Shown: positions 1 through 8,448 of the stretch, piece by piece
Layout of the letters: the number at the start of each line of letters is the position of its first letter
How positions within the stretch are numbered: the stretch's first letter is position 1
Source of the DNA: Chloroflexota bacterium
Lineage (GTDB): Bacteria; Chloroflexota; UBA11872; VXOZ01
DNA length: 64,000 bases
Reading direction: 5' to 3'
Assembly (NCBI GenBank): GCA_958295775.1
Contig: CATQHC010000004.1
Span: forward strand, 57,153 to 121,152
Notes under the pieces: generated by a model
What the model was told of the DNA's origin: nothing
The model's database searches: none
What the model saw: only the letters and a program-made list of their open reading frames with translations
Position numbers and translations under genes: made by a program

Positions 1-429
1 GTCGGTGTCCGAGGAGACGCGGCTGACGAGCTTGCCGGTCGGCTGATCATCGAAGAACGAGAGGTCATGCCCCATGGTTGCATTGAAGGCATCCTCGCGA
101 ATCTTGAGCGTTACATTGCCGATCGCCACCGCGCCGAGCCACTGGCGCAGGAAGTTGAGACCCCAGGAGACACTGCTTAAGGCCAAAATTGCGACCACGA
201 GCAGCGCCATGACTTGCGTGGCAGGATCGGCGACCACGATGTCGATACCCCGGGAGATGAGGTACGGGACCGCCGTATCGGCAAGCGAGCCAACGAAGAT
301 CGCCCCGGCCACCAGCAACATGGGGCGCAGTTGCGGACGGAAGTAGCGAATGATGCGGCGCAGCAGCGCACGATCGCTGTACTCGCGATCATACGCGTCA
401 GCGTCCAAGCCATCCATCACGAAACCCAT
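1..429 (-). CDS. ABC exporter half-transporter, N-terminal part (cut by window edge)
   Basis: The minus-strand frame is open from an ATG at 429 to the window edge, giving 143 residues with no stop. The visible part is the start of a type-1 ABC exporter membrane domain: hydrophobic segments follow a charged N-terminus (RRIIRYFRPQLRP), and the last residues (SFFDDQPTGKLVSRVSSDTD) match the intracellular loop that is conserved in these exporters. A ribosome site GGAAAGGA lies just upstream of the ATG. The nucleotide-binding domain must lie to the left of the window. A second half-transporter is encoded upstream on the same strand (771-2570), so the two probably form a heterodimer that exports lipid, drug or peptide. 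The substrate cannot be read from the sequence. Confidence 0.85.
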   Translation of the reverse strand, partial: MGFVMDGLDADAYDREYSDRALLRRIIRYFRPQLRPMLLVAGAIFVGSLADTAVPYLISRGIDIVVADPATQVMALLVVAILALSSVSWGLNFLRQWLGAVAIGNVTLKIREDAFNATMGHDLSFFDDQPTGKLVSRVSSDTD

Positions 430-770
430 CAGCGGTTCCTTTCCGGCATCAGTGCGGACGGGCCGCAGTTCGCTAAACAAGCTAGGTCAGTCGCATAGGT
501 CCTGCACAGACCGCACGCAAGACTATACGTGAGTGGCAGTTCGCCGCCCAACCGTAACGCACAAACTCCCCTGCGAAACTGATGTGGAAGTATTGCCAAA
601 GGCAGTGTGCCAAGAGTGCCCTGTAGCGCGGGGGCTTGCCCCCCGCTCCGGTTGCCTTGCAAGACACGGAGCAGGGCTGGACTTCGGCTTGTGTGTAAAT
701 GGCGAATCAGCATACTGCCTCCTCTTGAGGCAACTCTTCTACGATCGCGTGCTGCAGAATTCCCCATCAC
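430..770. other. Intergenic gap with a GC-rich palindromic repeat
   Basis: This 341-base stretch separates two ABC half-transporter genes that read in the same direction. Its only recognisable content is a palindromic repeat near 624-650, related to the pair near 54.1 and 54.3 kb. Short open frames on both strands look like chance. The gap is long for an exporter pair expected to be co-transcribed. Confidence 0.5.
622..652. repeat. GC-rich palindromic interspersed repeat, single copy
   Basis: The sequence around GCGCGGGGGCTTGCCCCCCGC, preceded by TGTA, is nearly self-complementary. It matches the two inverted copies near 54071 and 54323, which carry CTTGTC instead of CTTGCC. Three copies in 64 kb, all intergenic, suggest a REP-like or BIME-like element. 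It could fold into a strong hairpin in RNA between the two ABC genes. Confidence 0.7.
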
Positions 771-2570
771 CTACTCTCCAACCACCGTTGCCGGCAAAAC
801 GGCTGCGTAGCGTTCGTCCCGGTGGGCAAAGATATTCCGATAGGCCGGGCTTCGTGTCATGAGCTCCTCGTGCGTTCCCTGGTCTTCCAATTTGCCCCCG
901 CGCAGCACCAGAATGCGGTCGGCCCATCGAATCTGCGAGAGCCGGTGCGTAATCAAGAACGTGGTTCGTCCGTGCAGAATGTTGCGCAGAGCCCGTTGAA
1001 TCTGGTCTTCCGTCGCGCTGTCGATGGCGCTGGTCGAGTCATCGAGCACCAGAATGCGTGGGTCAGCCAAGAACGCGCGGGCGATGGCAATGCGCTGACG
1101 CTGTCCGCCGGAGAGCGTCACACCGCGCTCACCTACGATGGTATCGTAGCCGTCTTTGAAGCCCATGATGAAGTCATGGGCCTGGGCCTGTTTTGCCACC
1201 GCCTCGATTTCCGCGCGGCTGACCGGACGGCGCACGCCAAATGCGATGTTTTCCGCCAGCGTGCGGGAAAAGAGGAACACGTCCTGATCGATTGTGGCAA
1301 TCTGCGAGCGTAGGGATTCCATCGACCACACGCGCACGTCAACGCCGTCTATCAACACGCGCCCTGCCGCGACCTCATAGATGCGGTTGATGAGGCGGGT
1401 AAGCGTAGACTTCCCTGAGCCGGTCTGGCCTACAATCGCGATGGTCTCGCCCGGTTTAGCCCTAAAACTAATGCCTTGCAGCGCATTAGCGCCTTGATAG
1501 GCAAATGAGACGTTATCGAATTCCACTTCGCCCTCGATGCGCCGTTCGATACCGGCTCGGTTTTCGTCGATTTCAGTCTCCGCATTCAAGATGGCGAGGA
1601 TCCGCTCAGATCCCGCCGTGCCCAACTTGACCAGGGAAAACGCAAAAATTGAAACAAACGTCGGGAACCGCAGCATGGCCAGCAAGCCCATGAAATAGAT
1701 GACATCGCCAATCGAGAGCGAATCGTTGCTGTAGAGAAACAGCGCGTGCGCCAACCCCAGCGCGAGCGTAAAGGAGAACATGAGCAGTGGCAGGTAAAGT
1801 GCCTGAATCTTGCCCTGCTTTACAAAGAGATCGCGGTAGCTCTGCGCTTCCGCGCGAAAGCGGACGTGCTCTTGCTCTTCCTGCGCGTTGGATTTCACGA
1901 CTTCGATGCCGGAGATCGCCTCGGTGAGATTCGCGTTGAGTTTGCCAAACTGCGCCCGCATCGCACCCGCCACCGGCGTCAGGCGCCGCAAGTATCCCCG
2001 CAGCGCAACGAGAAAGAGAATGAGAAAAAGCACCGGTATCGGCAACAGCGTGGTGCTCAAGAGGCCGATTGCAATAATAGGAACCACCATATTTACGAGC
2101 CACTCCGATAGCAGCAGGAGGCCGGGGTTGACCATCACGTTGAGTTGGCGCACGTCGTTCGTGGCCCGAGCCATGATATCGCCGACGCGCTGCTGGCCGT
2201 GAAAGGTCTGGCTCTTGCCCAGTAAGTTGACGTAGAGTTCGTCACGGACGTCCCGTTCGATACGCAACGCGACAATTTCGGCCGTATAGTTCGCAAGGAG
2301 CTGCAACACGCCTCGGAGCAGACTGATGCCGAGAATCGCCAGCGCAAAGCCCAAGAGCACGCGGACCTCGGCACTTGCTCCCGCTACCGTATCGAAGGCG
2401 CTTCCCATCAACTTCGGCACCTGCACCGCGGCGACCACCACGCCTCCGCGAAAGAGAATGCCAATCACCACGTACAACGGATAGCGCAGCGCGTGGCTGA
2501 CGAGCCAGCGCGCCACTGAAGAGCGATCATACGTATGTTCTGTTTCAGGCGTAAACTCGCGATTCTTCAC
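771..2570 (-). CDS. ABC exporter half-transporter with fused ATPase domain
   Basis: This 599-residue protein has the full layout of a bacterial exporter half. Six membrane segments occupy roughly residues 30-320 and a nucleotide-binding domain begins near 345. Walker A is GQTGSGKST (381-389), the signature is LSGGQ (486-490), Walker B ends ILVLDD (506-511) and the switch His is in ITHR (about 542). Walker B is followed by Asp where active exporters normally have the catalytic Glu (LDDSTS), which is typical of the degenerate site in heterodimeric exporters. The start is GTG at 2570 with GGAG seven bases upstream. It precedes another exporter half (1-429), the likely partner. The substrate is unknown. 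Confidence 0.92.
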   Translation of the reverse strand: MKNREFTPETEHTYDRSSVARWLVSHALRYPLYVVIGILFRGGVVVAAVQVPKLMGSAFDTVAGASAEVRVLLGFALAILGISLLRGVLQLLANYTAEIVALRIERDVRDELYVNLLGKSQTFHGQQRVGDIMARATNDVRQLNVMVNPGLLLLSEWLVNMVVPIIAIGLLSTTLLPIPVLFLILFLVALRGYLRRLTPVAGAMRAQFGKLNANLTEAISGIEVVKSNAQEEQEHVRFRAEAQSYRDLFVKQGKIQALYLPLLMFSFTLALGLAHALFLYSNDSLSIGDVIYFMGLLAMLRFPTFVSIFAFSLVKLGTAGSERILAILNAETEIDENRAGIERRIEGEVEFDNVSFAYQGANALQGISFRAKPGETIAIVGQTGSGKSTLTRLINRIYEVAAGRVLIDGVDVRVWSMESLRSQIATIDQDVFLFSRTLAENIAFGVRRPVSRAEIEAVAKQAQAHDFIMGFKDGYDTIVGERGVTLSGGQRQRIAIARAFLADPRILVLDDSTSAIDSATEDQIQRALRNILHGRTTFLITHRLSQIRWADRILVLRGGKLEDQGTHEELMTRSPAYRNIFAHRDERYAAVLPATVVGE

Positions 2571-2608
2571 CTGGGTCTCCGGGACGTGTTCACTCTTGCT
2601 CTCACCTC

Positions 2609-2617
2609 ACTATAGCA
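2609..2617 (-). promoter_or_regulatory. Possible extended -10 promoter of the ABC exporter genes
   Basis: Read on the minus strand this is TGC-TATAGT, an extended -10 element about 40 bases upstream of the GTG start of the exporter gene. The same TGC-TATAxT form precedes argF, thyX, the 48-residue small protein and the LysM protein. I do not see a good -35 hexamer. Confidence 0.4.
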
Positions 2618-2793
2618 CCCTGAAATAGATGTGATACCTGCGCCCACCTCATCCCAAATTCATGCTTCGATTGCGGATTTTTCTGGTAAAACGACCAACA
2701 TCGGTATTTCCCGCACTTGTTCAATTGCCCCATTCCTGGGTACATTAGACAATAGAATGCATTGAATGCGAATTATTGGGAACGGGGTGACTG

Positions 2794-3423
2794 GTGAAGA
2801 CCACAGATGAGCGCCGCCACAAGCGGCAGACTTGGCAGATCGGCCTCGCTGTGTTGGCGTGCGCCCTCTTCTTTGGCGGGTGCATCACGCAGCCGCAGGG
2901 CGTCATCATCAACACCAAGCCAACCCCCACACCCACGCCCGTCGTTGGCGATCCGAATAACCCCAAGGTCATCGAGGTTACGCTCTCGGACAATACCGTG
3001 CCGCCGACCGGTGTCGGCATCATCTGGGTCAAGCGCAGCGTCGGTTGGGCGCCCTATGAGAGTCCGGGCGACGGTCGCTTGCCGCCTGATGAGTACGGCG
3101 TGCAAGTCTACGTCGATGGCGAACGCATCGGCGTTTTCTGGCCGGACGATACCGGCGGCATGGGGCCGCGCCCGCTTGCCATCCCCCAAAACGTCTGGGG
3201 CTTCGCGCTGGGTCAACATACCTTGAAGTTCGTACAAGAGGGACCTGAAGTCTGGCGCGAGTCAAATCCGATAATCATTGTGGTGACGGAAGACTTTAGG
3301 CCCACGCCCACAGTTCCGCCTAGTCCGACACCGGTTCCGCCACCGACGCCTACGCCGCTGCCGACACCACAACCGCCGCCGGCACCGGCGCCGCAGCCTA
3401 CACCAACTCCCCAGTCTGCATAG
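2794..3423 (+). CDS. Pro-Thr-rich lipoprotein of unknown function
   Basis: This 209-residue protein has a basic N-terminus, a hydrophobic stretch (about 15-28) and a lipobox ending in GGC with Cys near residue 30, so it should be lipidated and exported. Next come a short PTPTPTP linker, a beta-rich-looking central domain (about 55-165) and a long C-terminal tail of Pro, Thr, Gln and Ala. The tail may span the cell wall or be heavily glycosylated. The start is GTG at 2794. The gene ends two bases before the following nucleotidyltransferase fusion and may be co-transcribed with it. I do not recognise the central domain. Confidence 0.8.
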   Translation: MKTTDERRHKRQTWQIGLAVLACALFFGGCITQPQGVIINTKPTPTPTPVVGDPNNPKVIEVTLSDNTVPPTGVGIIWVKRSVGWAPYESPGDGRLPPDEYGVQVYVDGERIGVFWPDDTGGMGPRPLAIPQNVWGFALGQHTLKFVQEGPEVWRESNPIIIVVTEDFRPTPTVPPSPTPVPPPTPTPLPTPQPPPAPAPQPTPTPQSA

Positions 3424-3425
3424 CG

Positions 3426-4772
3426 ATGGCAGCGCGTTTCGGCGAAAGTATTGGAGTTTTGCTGTTGGCCGCCGGCGAATCGCAGCGCATGGTGACTCCA
3501 TCTCTGACGAAAGCTGCGTCAGAGACGAAAGCTGCGTCAGAGACGAAAGCCGCGTCCAATATTGCTACTGTCTCGGGGGCACCGGCTGCGTCACTGACGC
3601 CGAAGCCCAAAGCCCTGCTTCCGTGGCTTGGCCGCCCACTGATCCAGTATCAACTGGAGCAGATTACGGCGATTGCTCCCGCCCACGTGGTCGTCGTGAC
3701 CGGCTTCCATGCAGAGCGTTTGGCGCCCCACCTTGCACCCTTCACGGACGTGCACGTCGTTGCAAACCCCGCTCCGGCGCGCGGTCGATCTTCATCGATT
3801 GTGCACGGCCTGCAGGCCCTGCCTGAAGGGCTGTCGGCGATTGCCGTAGTAAACGTAGACCAGCCCTGCGCCGCCGCCACGCTCAAGCTGCTAATTCGCG
3901 CAAGAAGTGCGGGAAACAAGCGCATTGCGATCCCCCGCTATCAGGGGAAGCGAGGTCATCCGCCCCTCTTTGCGAGTGCACTGCGCGGCGAACTGCTGCA
4001 GGTACGCGAGGAGACCCAGGGCCTGAAAGCGGTCACGCGGGCACACCGTGCGGAAACAGTGTATGTAGACGTCGACGACCCCAGCGTCGTGTGGAATCTG
4101 AACACACCGGACGACTACCGGCGGGCGCAGCAACAGCACGTCCTGCTTGCCACCACCAATAGCGCTAAGGCAGACCATCTCGCTTGGTTGCTCGAGGAAG
4201 TGCCGCTTCGGCCCGTAACCTTAGCAGAGGCCAATCTCCACACCGAAGTCCCGCCGGCAGAAGCCGATCGGACTCTGAAGGCAATTGCCGAAGGCAAGGC
4301 AATAGCATGGTCGCGGAAGTTTGGCGGCTTGGTGATTGCCTCGGACGGCGGCATTGCGATACCAGCGCTCGGGGAAAGTTGGGAAGCGCGCCTGACGGCT
4401 CGCTTTGCGGGCAGCAATGCCACCGATGCGCAGCGCGTAGAGGCGCTGCTGGCTTTGCTCCGGCCCTATCGCGATGCGGACCGGCAAGCCTACTTTCGCG
4501 AGTGCGTGGCGCTCGCGAACAACGGCACGCTGCTGCACTCGTGGTGCGCTGAGAGCGCGCCGGGCTCGATCGCGGAGTCATATCGTCCGGATGAGGTCGT
4601 GCCCGGCTTCTGGCTCCTGACGGTGTGGTGTGATCCGAGCAGCGGCAGGCGCGTCGCCGCGCGCTCACCGAGCGAACCGGGCTATCCCGACGGCGCTTGG
4701 GCGCGCATCAAGCCGAGCGTGCAGCAATTCTTGCGCGGCTACGTGGACAGCCAGCTTACGTCGGCAACATGA
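3426..4772 (+). CDS. Fusion of MobA/MocA-like nucleotidyltransferase and HAM1/RdgB-like pyrophosphatase
   Basis: Residues 10-235 resemble MobA/MocA-type NTP transferases, which load a nucleotide onto molybdopterin or a similar acceptor. Seen are VLLLAAGESQRM, then PKALLPWLGRP, VVNVDQP for the metal-binding Asp loop, RGHPPLF and NLNTPDDY. Residues from about 238 resemble HAM1/RdgB house-cleaning pyrophosphatases: VLLATTNSAKADHLAWLL, then IASDGGIAIPALG with the metal Asp near 307. The nucleotide-binding loop is split by about 36 extra residues (23-58) containing a repeated TKAASE unit. The gene overlaps the 3' end of mutY on the other strand by 17 bases. The HAM1-like half is divergent and its activity is uncertain. 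Confidence 0.75.
   Translation: MAARFGESIGVLLLAAGESQRMVTPSLTKAASETKAASETKAASNIATVSGAPAASLTPKPKALLPWLGRPLIQYQLEQITAIAPAHVVVVTGFHAERLAPHLAPFTDVHVVANPAPARGRSSSIVHGLQALPEGLSAIAVVNVDQPCAAATLKLLIRARSAGNKRIAIPRYQGKRGHPPLFASALRGELLQVREETQGLKAVTRAHRAETVYVDVDDPSVVWNLNTPDDYRRAQQQHVLLATTNSAKADHLAWLLEEVPLRPVTLAEANLHTEVPPAEADRTLKAIAEGKAIAWSRKFGGLVIASDGGIAIPALGESWEARLTARFAGSNATDAQRVEALLALLRPYRDADRQAYFRECVALANNGTLLHSWCAESAPGSIAESYRPDEVVPGFWLLTVWCDPSSGRRVAARSPSEPGYPDGAWARIKPSVQQFLRGYVDSQLTSAT
3504..3561 (+). repeat. In-frame 18-base tandem repeat inside the nucleotidyltransferase loop
   Basis: About three copies of an 18-base unit resembling GACGAAAGCTGCGTCAGA lie head to tail, each adding six residues (TKAASE). 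They lie between the GES-QRM and PKALL parts of the nucleotide-binding signature. Because the unit is a multiple of three, copy-number change by slippage would keep the frame. Confidence 0.85.
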
Positions 4773-5766
4773 TTATTGCTTGGGCTTGATCTTGCCGATC
4801 CCCCGCAATCACCACAAGCCCGTCGCGCTCCAGGTCCCGCGTCAACTCCCACAACCAACCCGCCGTCATCTCCATCGCCTCTCGGTCTTGCACGCGCTCT
4901 ACCAACGCGGAAAACGGGATCGTGCTGCCTGGCGGACGTTCCCGCAGGGCGGCGATAATGCGTCCCCGGTAGTAGCGCTTTGAGCCGGCAAACTTCCCCT
5001 GACCGCGCGGCCGCAGCCCGGGCAGGTCTATGACCTCTCCCCTGCGGCGCGCCTGGCACCACGCAAAGAACGGACAGCGGTCGCAATCCGGTTGGCGAGA
5101 CGTGCAGGTTACGGATCCCAGGTCCATGAGGGCCTGATTCCAGCGGGCGGAATGGTCCGCCGGTACAAGGCTGTCTGCCAGTGCCTGAAACTGCCGCTCC
5201 GTAGGTCCCGAGTTCCCATAGTGCGCGGCAAGATCGCGCTGAAAGACGCGGCCCAGCACTCTGCGCACGTTGGTGTCAACTACCGCGACGGGTGCGTTGT
5301 CCGCGAAGCTCAGCAGCGCCCGCGCCGTGTACGCGCCTACGCCGGGCAGCTCCAGCAGCGCCGCTAGATTCATTGGCAACCTGCCGCCGTGTGCCCGCAC
5401 CACAGCCTGCGCGGCGCGATGCAGATGCACGGCGCGGCGGTTGTAGCCGAGACCCGCCCACAGACGAATAACCTCCGCCAACGGCGCGGCCGCCAAACGA
5501 CGAATTGTCGGGTAGTGAGCCAGGAAGGCGTGATACTTCGGAACCACACGCTCGACTTGCGTCTGCTGCAGCATCATCTCAGCCAGAAAGATGCGGTACG
5601 CGCTCTTGGAGCCCCGCCAAGGCAATCTGCGGCGGTGCGAGCGATACCAGCCCAGCAGCGCTTCCTGCAAACGCGGCGCCGCGATCCGCGCTACATGCAG
5701 CCCGCCGTCGGCCGCAACCGTGCAGTGCTCCCGGCTTTCTTGGTTGCAAGGATGTTGGCTTTGCAT
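4756..5766 (-). CDS. mutY: A/G-specific adenine DNA glycosylase MutY
   Basis: MutY removes adenine mispaired with 8-oxoguanine. The 336-residue protein has the catalytic Glu in LAEMMLQQTQ (about E63), the helix-hairpin-helix LPGVGAYTARALL (about 140-152), the catalytic Asp in VVDTNV (about D164) and an iron-sulfur ligand set C-x6-C-x2-C-x5-C (about C221, C228, C231, C237). The C-terminus is short and I see no clear NUDIX-like 8-oxoG recognition domain, so it may be a compact form. It converges on the preceding gene with a 17-base overlap. The start is ATG at 5766, without a convincing ribosome site. A start a little downstream is possible. Confidence 0.93.
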   Translation of the reverse strand: MQSQHPCNQESREHCTVAADGGLHVARIAAPRLQEALLGWYRSHRRRLPWRGSKSAYRIFLAEMMLQQTQVERVVPKYHAFLAHYPTIRRLAAAPLAEVIRLWAGLGYNRRAVHLHRAAQAVVRAHGGRLPMNLAALLELPGVGAYTARALLSFADNAPVAVVDTNVRRVLGRVFQRDLAAHYGNSGPTERQFQALADSLVPADHSARWNQALMDLGSVTCTSRQPDCDRCPFFAWCQARRRGEVIDLPGLRPRGQGKFAGSKRYYRGRIIAALRERPPGSTIPFSALVERVQDREAMEMTAGWLWELTRDLERDGLVVIAGDRQDQAQAIIMLPT

Positions 5767-5882
5767 GCGCGAAATGAATTGTCTTCCTCATGAGGATGCC
5801 CGCATACACGGCCTCTGCGGCTGTGAACGACTCCTCAGAAAACCCAGGCGGAATCCGTTAGCAGCACTATTCAGGAACGAGT

Positions 5883-6779
5883 ATGCCACAGGCGCGCTAC
5901 GAAGAAGTGCACTGCAAGACCGCGCTCACCCGGGTGCAAGGCATGGCGTTCGGTTGGAGTCTCAATCCCTACCGCGGGTGCACGCACGGTTGCCACTACT
6001 GCTTTGCCCGCAGCACGCACTTCTACTACGATCTTGACGCTGACGAGGAGTTTTCCTCCATCATCTTCGTCAAGAAGAACATTGCGGAAGTGCTGCGCTT
6101 GGAACTCTCATCGCCGCGCTGGCGGCGCCAGCGCGTGGTCATAGGGACGGCCACCGACCCCTATCAACCGATCGAAGGCAAGTACCGGCTGACTAGAGCC
6201 GTACTCGCAGCCTGCTTGGACTTTCGCACACCGGTATCCATCATCACTAAGTCTTCGCTTGTCGTCCGTGACATCGACCTCTTGACCGAATTGGCTCTGC
6301 GCTTAGGGTGCACGGTGAACTTCAGCATAACCACCCTTGACCGCGCACTCTGGCGGCAGCTAGAGCCGGGCACGGCGCCGCCGCTGCAACGGCTGCGGTC
6401 GCTGCAAAAGCTCGCCGCGGCGGGCGTGCACGCCGGCGTGCTGCTGGCCCCCATCATTCCCGGGCTTACGGCGACGAAAGAGAACCTTGAGGAAGTCGCC
6501 CGGGCCGCGGCAGCCCACAACGCCTGCTTTCTGGCTGCGAATGTGCTGAATCTTGGCGTGGGCGTCAAGGAACACTTCCTGGGTTTTCTGCGAGATGAAT
6601 ATCCGTGGCTCCTTGGCACGTACGGGCAGCTCTTTCCCGGTCGCTATGCGCCAAGAATCTACACTGAGCCCATTTATGATTATGTAAATTTGTTGCAGCA
6701 ACGCTACACCCTAAACCAGCGAGAACTGTCACACTCACCTAAACCCAATCCCAAGCAACTCTCTTTGGGTCTCTTCTGA
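5883..6779 (+). CDS. SPL-type (Rv2578c-like) radical SAM protein
   Basis: This 298-residue protein carries the radical SAM iron-sulfur motif C-x3-C-x2-C in GCTHGCHYCFARS (about residues 35-47), followed by a TIM-barrel-like body. The ATDPYQPIEGKYRLTR block is characteristic of the spore photoproduct lyase-like family also called the Rv2578c family. Its substrate is unknown. Members often lie near DNA repair genes, as here next to the divergently transcribed mutY. The ATG at 5883 is preceded by AGGA. The C-terminal tail (SHSPKPNPKQLSLGLF) looks disordered. Confidence 0.88.
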   Translation: MPQARYEEVHCKTALTRVQGMAFGWSLNPYRGCTHGCHYCFARSTHFYYDLDADEEFSSIIFVKKNIAEVLRLELSSPRWRRQRVVIGTATDPYQPIEGKYRLTRAVLAACLDFRTPVSIITKSSLVVRDIDLLTELALRLGCTVNFSITTLDRALWRQLEPGTAPPLQRLRSLQKLAAAGVHAGVLLAPIIPGLTATKENLEEVARAAAAHNACFLAANVLNLGVGVKEHFLGFLRDEYPWLLGTYGQLFPGRYAPRIYTEPIYDYVNLLQQRYTLNQRELSHSPKPNPKQLSLGLF

Positions 6780-7084
6780 ATTTCGCCACGAAACTCAGTT
6801 GCATCGGGCTTGTTTTACTTTGCAGGTTGGCAACACAATTGCTACTCAGGCAATTTCAGCACTTAGCACTTAGCACTTAGCCATTGTTGGGACTGCTCCA
6901 AGTCTAGTTGAGGGCTACTGTGAGTGAGAGCCGGCGCACGAGGTGTCGCGCATAGCAATAACTCATAGTTAAGAACATCTTTCATTTTATCCCAATTTAG
7001 TACAATATACATTTACAATAGACTTTCTAGTTGCTATATTGGAAATAGTGAGTTTATGAGAGCAAAGAGTTTGGAGTCGAAAAC
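6780..7084. other. Intergenic region with a short tandem repeat and a promoter
   Basis: The first part holds a 7-base CACTTAG unit repeated three times (6859-6880). The last 100 bases turn clearly AT-rich and hold the promoter for the small protein gene at 7085. No terminator for the radical SAM gene is obvious. Confidence 0.5.
7012..7040 (+). promoter_or_regulatory. Extended -10 promoter for the 48-residue small protein
   Basis: TTTACA (7012-7017), a 17-base spacer and TATATT (7035-7040) preceded by TGC form a very good housekeeping-type promoter. Transcription would start near 7047, about 38 bases before the ATG. Confidence 0.65.
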
Positions 7085-7231
7085 ATGGGCAAGCAAAGCG
7101 ATCTCGACAACCATGCAGATCAACTGAACCCAAACAACGATGCCTTCTGGGAATCACGTGGTTGGGAGGAACGCCCTGAAGACTGGGAGGATCGGGCAGA
7201 AGACGACGAAACACTTCCCGATGAGGATTAG
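7085..7231 (+). CDS. Small acidic protein of 48 residues, unknown function
   Basis: An ATG at 7085 opens a 48-codon frame ending TAG at 7229-7231. It has its own promoter (7012-7040) and a GGAG ribosome site about ten bases upstream, which is stronger support than most small frames have. The protein starts MGKQSDLDNHADQLNPNND, continues FWESRGWEERPEDWEDRAE and ends in a very acidic tail. There is no signal peptide or membrane segment, so it is probably cytosolic. The DN-A-QLNPNN-SRG pattern seems familiar to me from other short uncharacterised bacterial proteins, but I cannot name a family. Confidence 0.7.
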   Translation: MGKQSDLDNHADQLNPNNDAFWESRGWEERPEDWEDRAEDDETLPDED

Positions 7232-7280
7232 GCTGGCTAGGGAAGCGAAACCAACAATAGTCGGTGGGGCATCAGCCAAG

Positions 7281-7309
7281 TTGTGCTAATCTGCCAAGAC
7301 TGCTATACT
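7281..7309 (+). promoter_or_regulatory. Extended -10 promoter of argF
   Basis: TTGTGC (7281-7286), exactly 17 bases, then TATACT (7304-7309) preceded by TGC. This predicts a leader of about 80 bases before the argF start. I do not see a clear ARG-box palindrome. Confidence 0.65.
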
Positions 7310-7397
7310 ACGTCTACTTTAAATTCCCCCTCGCAGATGCACTTGGGTTTGCTATCTCCTCTTCGTCCCACTCCCCAGATGAAAGCAGCAAACAGTC

Positions 7398-8360
7398 TTG
7401 AAGGGTCGCGACCTCCTTACACTTGCTGACTTCTCAGCTTCTGAAATTCACCAGTTTCTCAACACTGCGAAGACGCTAAAGTCCGCTTGGGCCGCACGGT
7501 CGGACTACGCTGCGAGAGCCGAGTATCGTCCGCTCGCAGGCCGGACCCTAGCCATGATCTTTGAGAAGCCGTCCCTGCGCACCCGTGCCACCTTTGCCAT
7601 TGGCATGGAGCAGCTAGGCGGTCTGGTTGTCGATCTGGCGGCAGAACACCTGCAAATGGGCGTGCGCGAAACGGTGCCGGACGTCGCCCGCAACTTGGAA
7701 CGCTGGGTAGACGTCATCATGGCGCGGGTGTTCGAGCATACTACCCTGGAAGTTCTCGCGGAACATGCCGAAATCCCCATTATCAACGGTCTATCCGATT
7801 ACACGCATCCCTGCCAGATCTTGGCCGATTTCCTCACGATGCAGGAGCACAAAGGGGACCTTGCCGCGCGCAAGATTGCCTACGTTGGCGATGGCTACAA
7901 TGTCGCCAACTCTCTCCTCTTCGGCGCCGGCAGACTTGGCTATCACCTCGCGGTTGGCTGCCCTGAAGGGTACCTGCCGCCCGACCACATCATCGCGCGG
8001 GCCCAGGGCTTGGCTGCAGAGTCGGGCGCGACGCTCGAGCTGGGCACAGATCCAATCGCAACAGTTCAAGACGCAGACGTTATCTACACAGATTCGTGGA
8101 TTAGCATGGGCTTGGAAGCGGAAGCAGCGGAGCGCGAAAGAGTCTTTCCGCCGTATCAGGTAAACTCGGGCCTCTTGCGCCACGCCCGCGCGGATGCAAT
8201 CGTCATGCATTGCCTGCCCGCGCACCGCGGCATGGAAATCACCGATGAAGTGATGGATGGGCCTCAGTCGGTCGTGTTCGATCAGGCTGAAAATCGCCTC
8301 CACGCTCAAAAAGCAGTATTGCTGGAACTCTTGGCTGGTAGTCGTCCCCAGTTTGACTAG
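7398..8360 (+). CDS. argF: Ornithine carbamoyltransferase
   Basis: ArgF joins carbamoyl phosphate to ornithine to give citrulline in arginine synthesis. The 320-residue protein has the carbamoyl-phosphate motif S-x-R-T-R in EKPSLRTRATF (about 54-64), HPCQ in YTHPCQILADF (about 136-146), the ornithine loop DSWISMG (about 231-237) and HCLPAHRG near residue 270. The start is TTG at 7398. The nearest ATG (7379) is out of frame. Other arginine genes are not adjacent, so this is a solitary argF. The downstream cdaA gene begins 88 bases later and could be read from the same transcript. Confidence 0.95.
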   Translation: MKGRDLLTLADFSASEIHQFLNTAKTLKSAWAARSDYAARAEYRPLAGRTLAMIFEKPSLRTRATFAIGMEQLGGLVVDLAAEHLQMGVRETVPDVARNLERWVDVIMARVFEHTTLEVLAEHAEIPIINGLSDYTHPCQILADFLTMQEHKGDLAARKIAYVGDGYNVANSLLFGAGRLGYHLAVGCPEGYLPPDHIIARAQGLAAESGATLELGTDPIATVQDADVIYTDSWISMGLEAEAAERERVFPPYQVNSGLLRHARADAIVMHCLPAHRGMEITDEVMDGPQSVVFDQAENRLHAQKAVLLELLAGSRPQFD

Positions 8361-8448
8361 CTTCGCTCGTCTACCGCCTCTCCAGCCGGTCGTCGCCAGG
8401 GTGAAACGGGGAAGTGATAAGCGAAGCGCGCTGTCTTTGAGGTGACGT

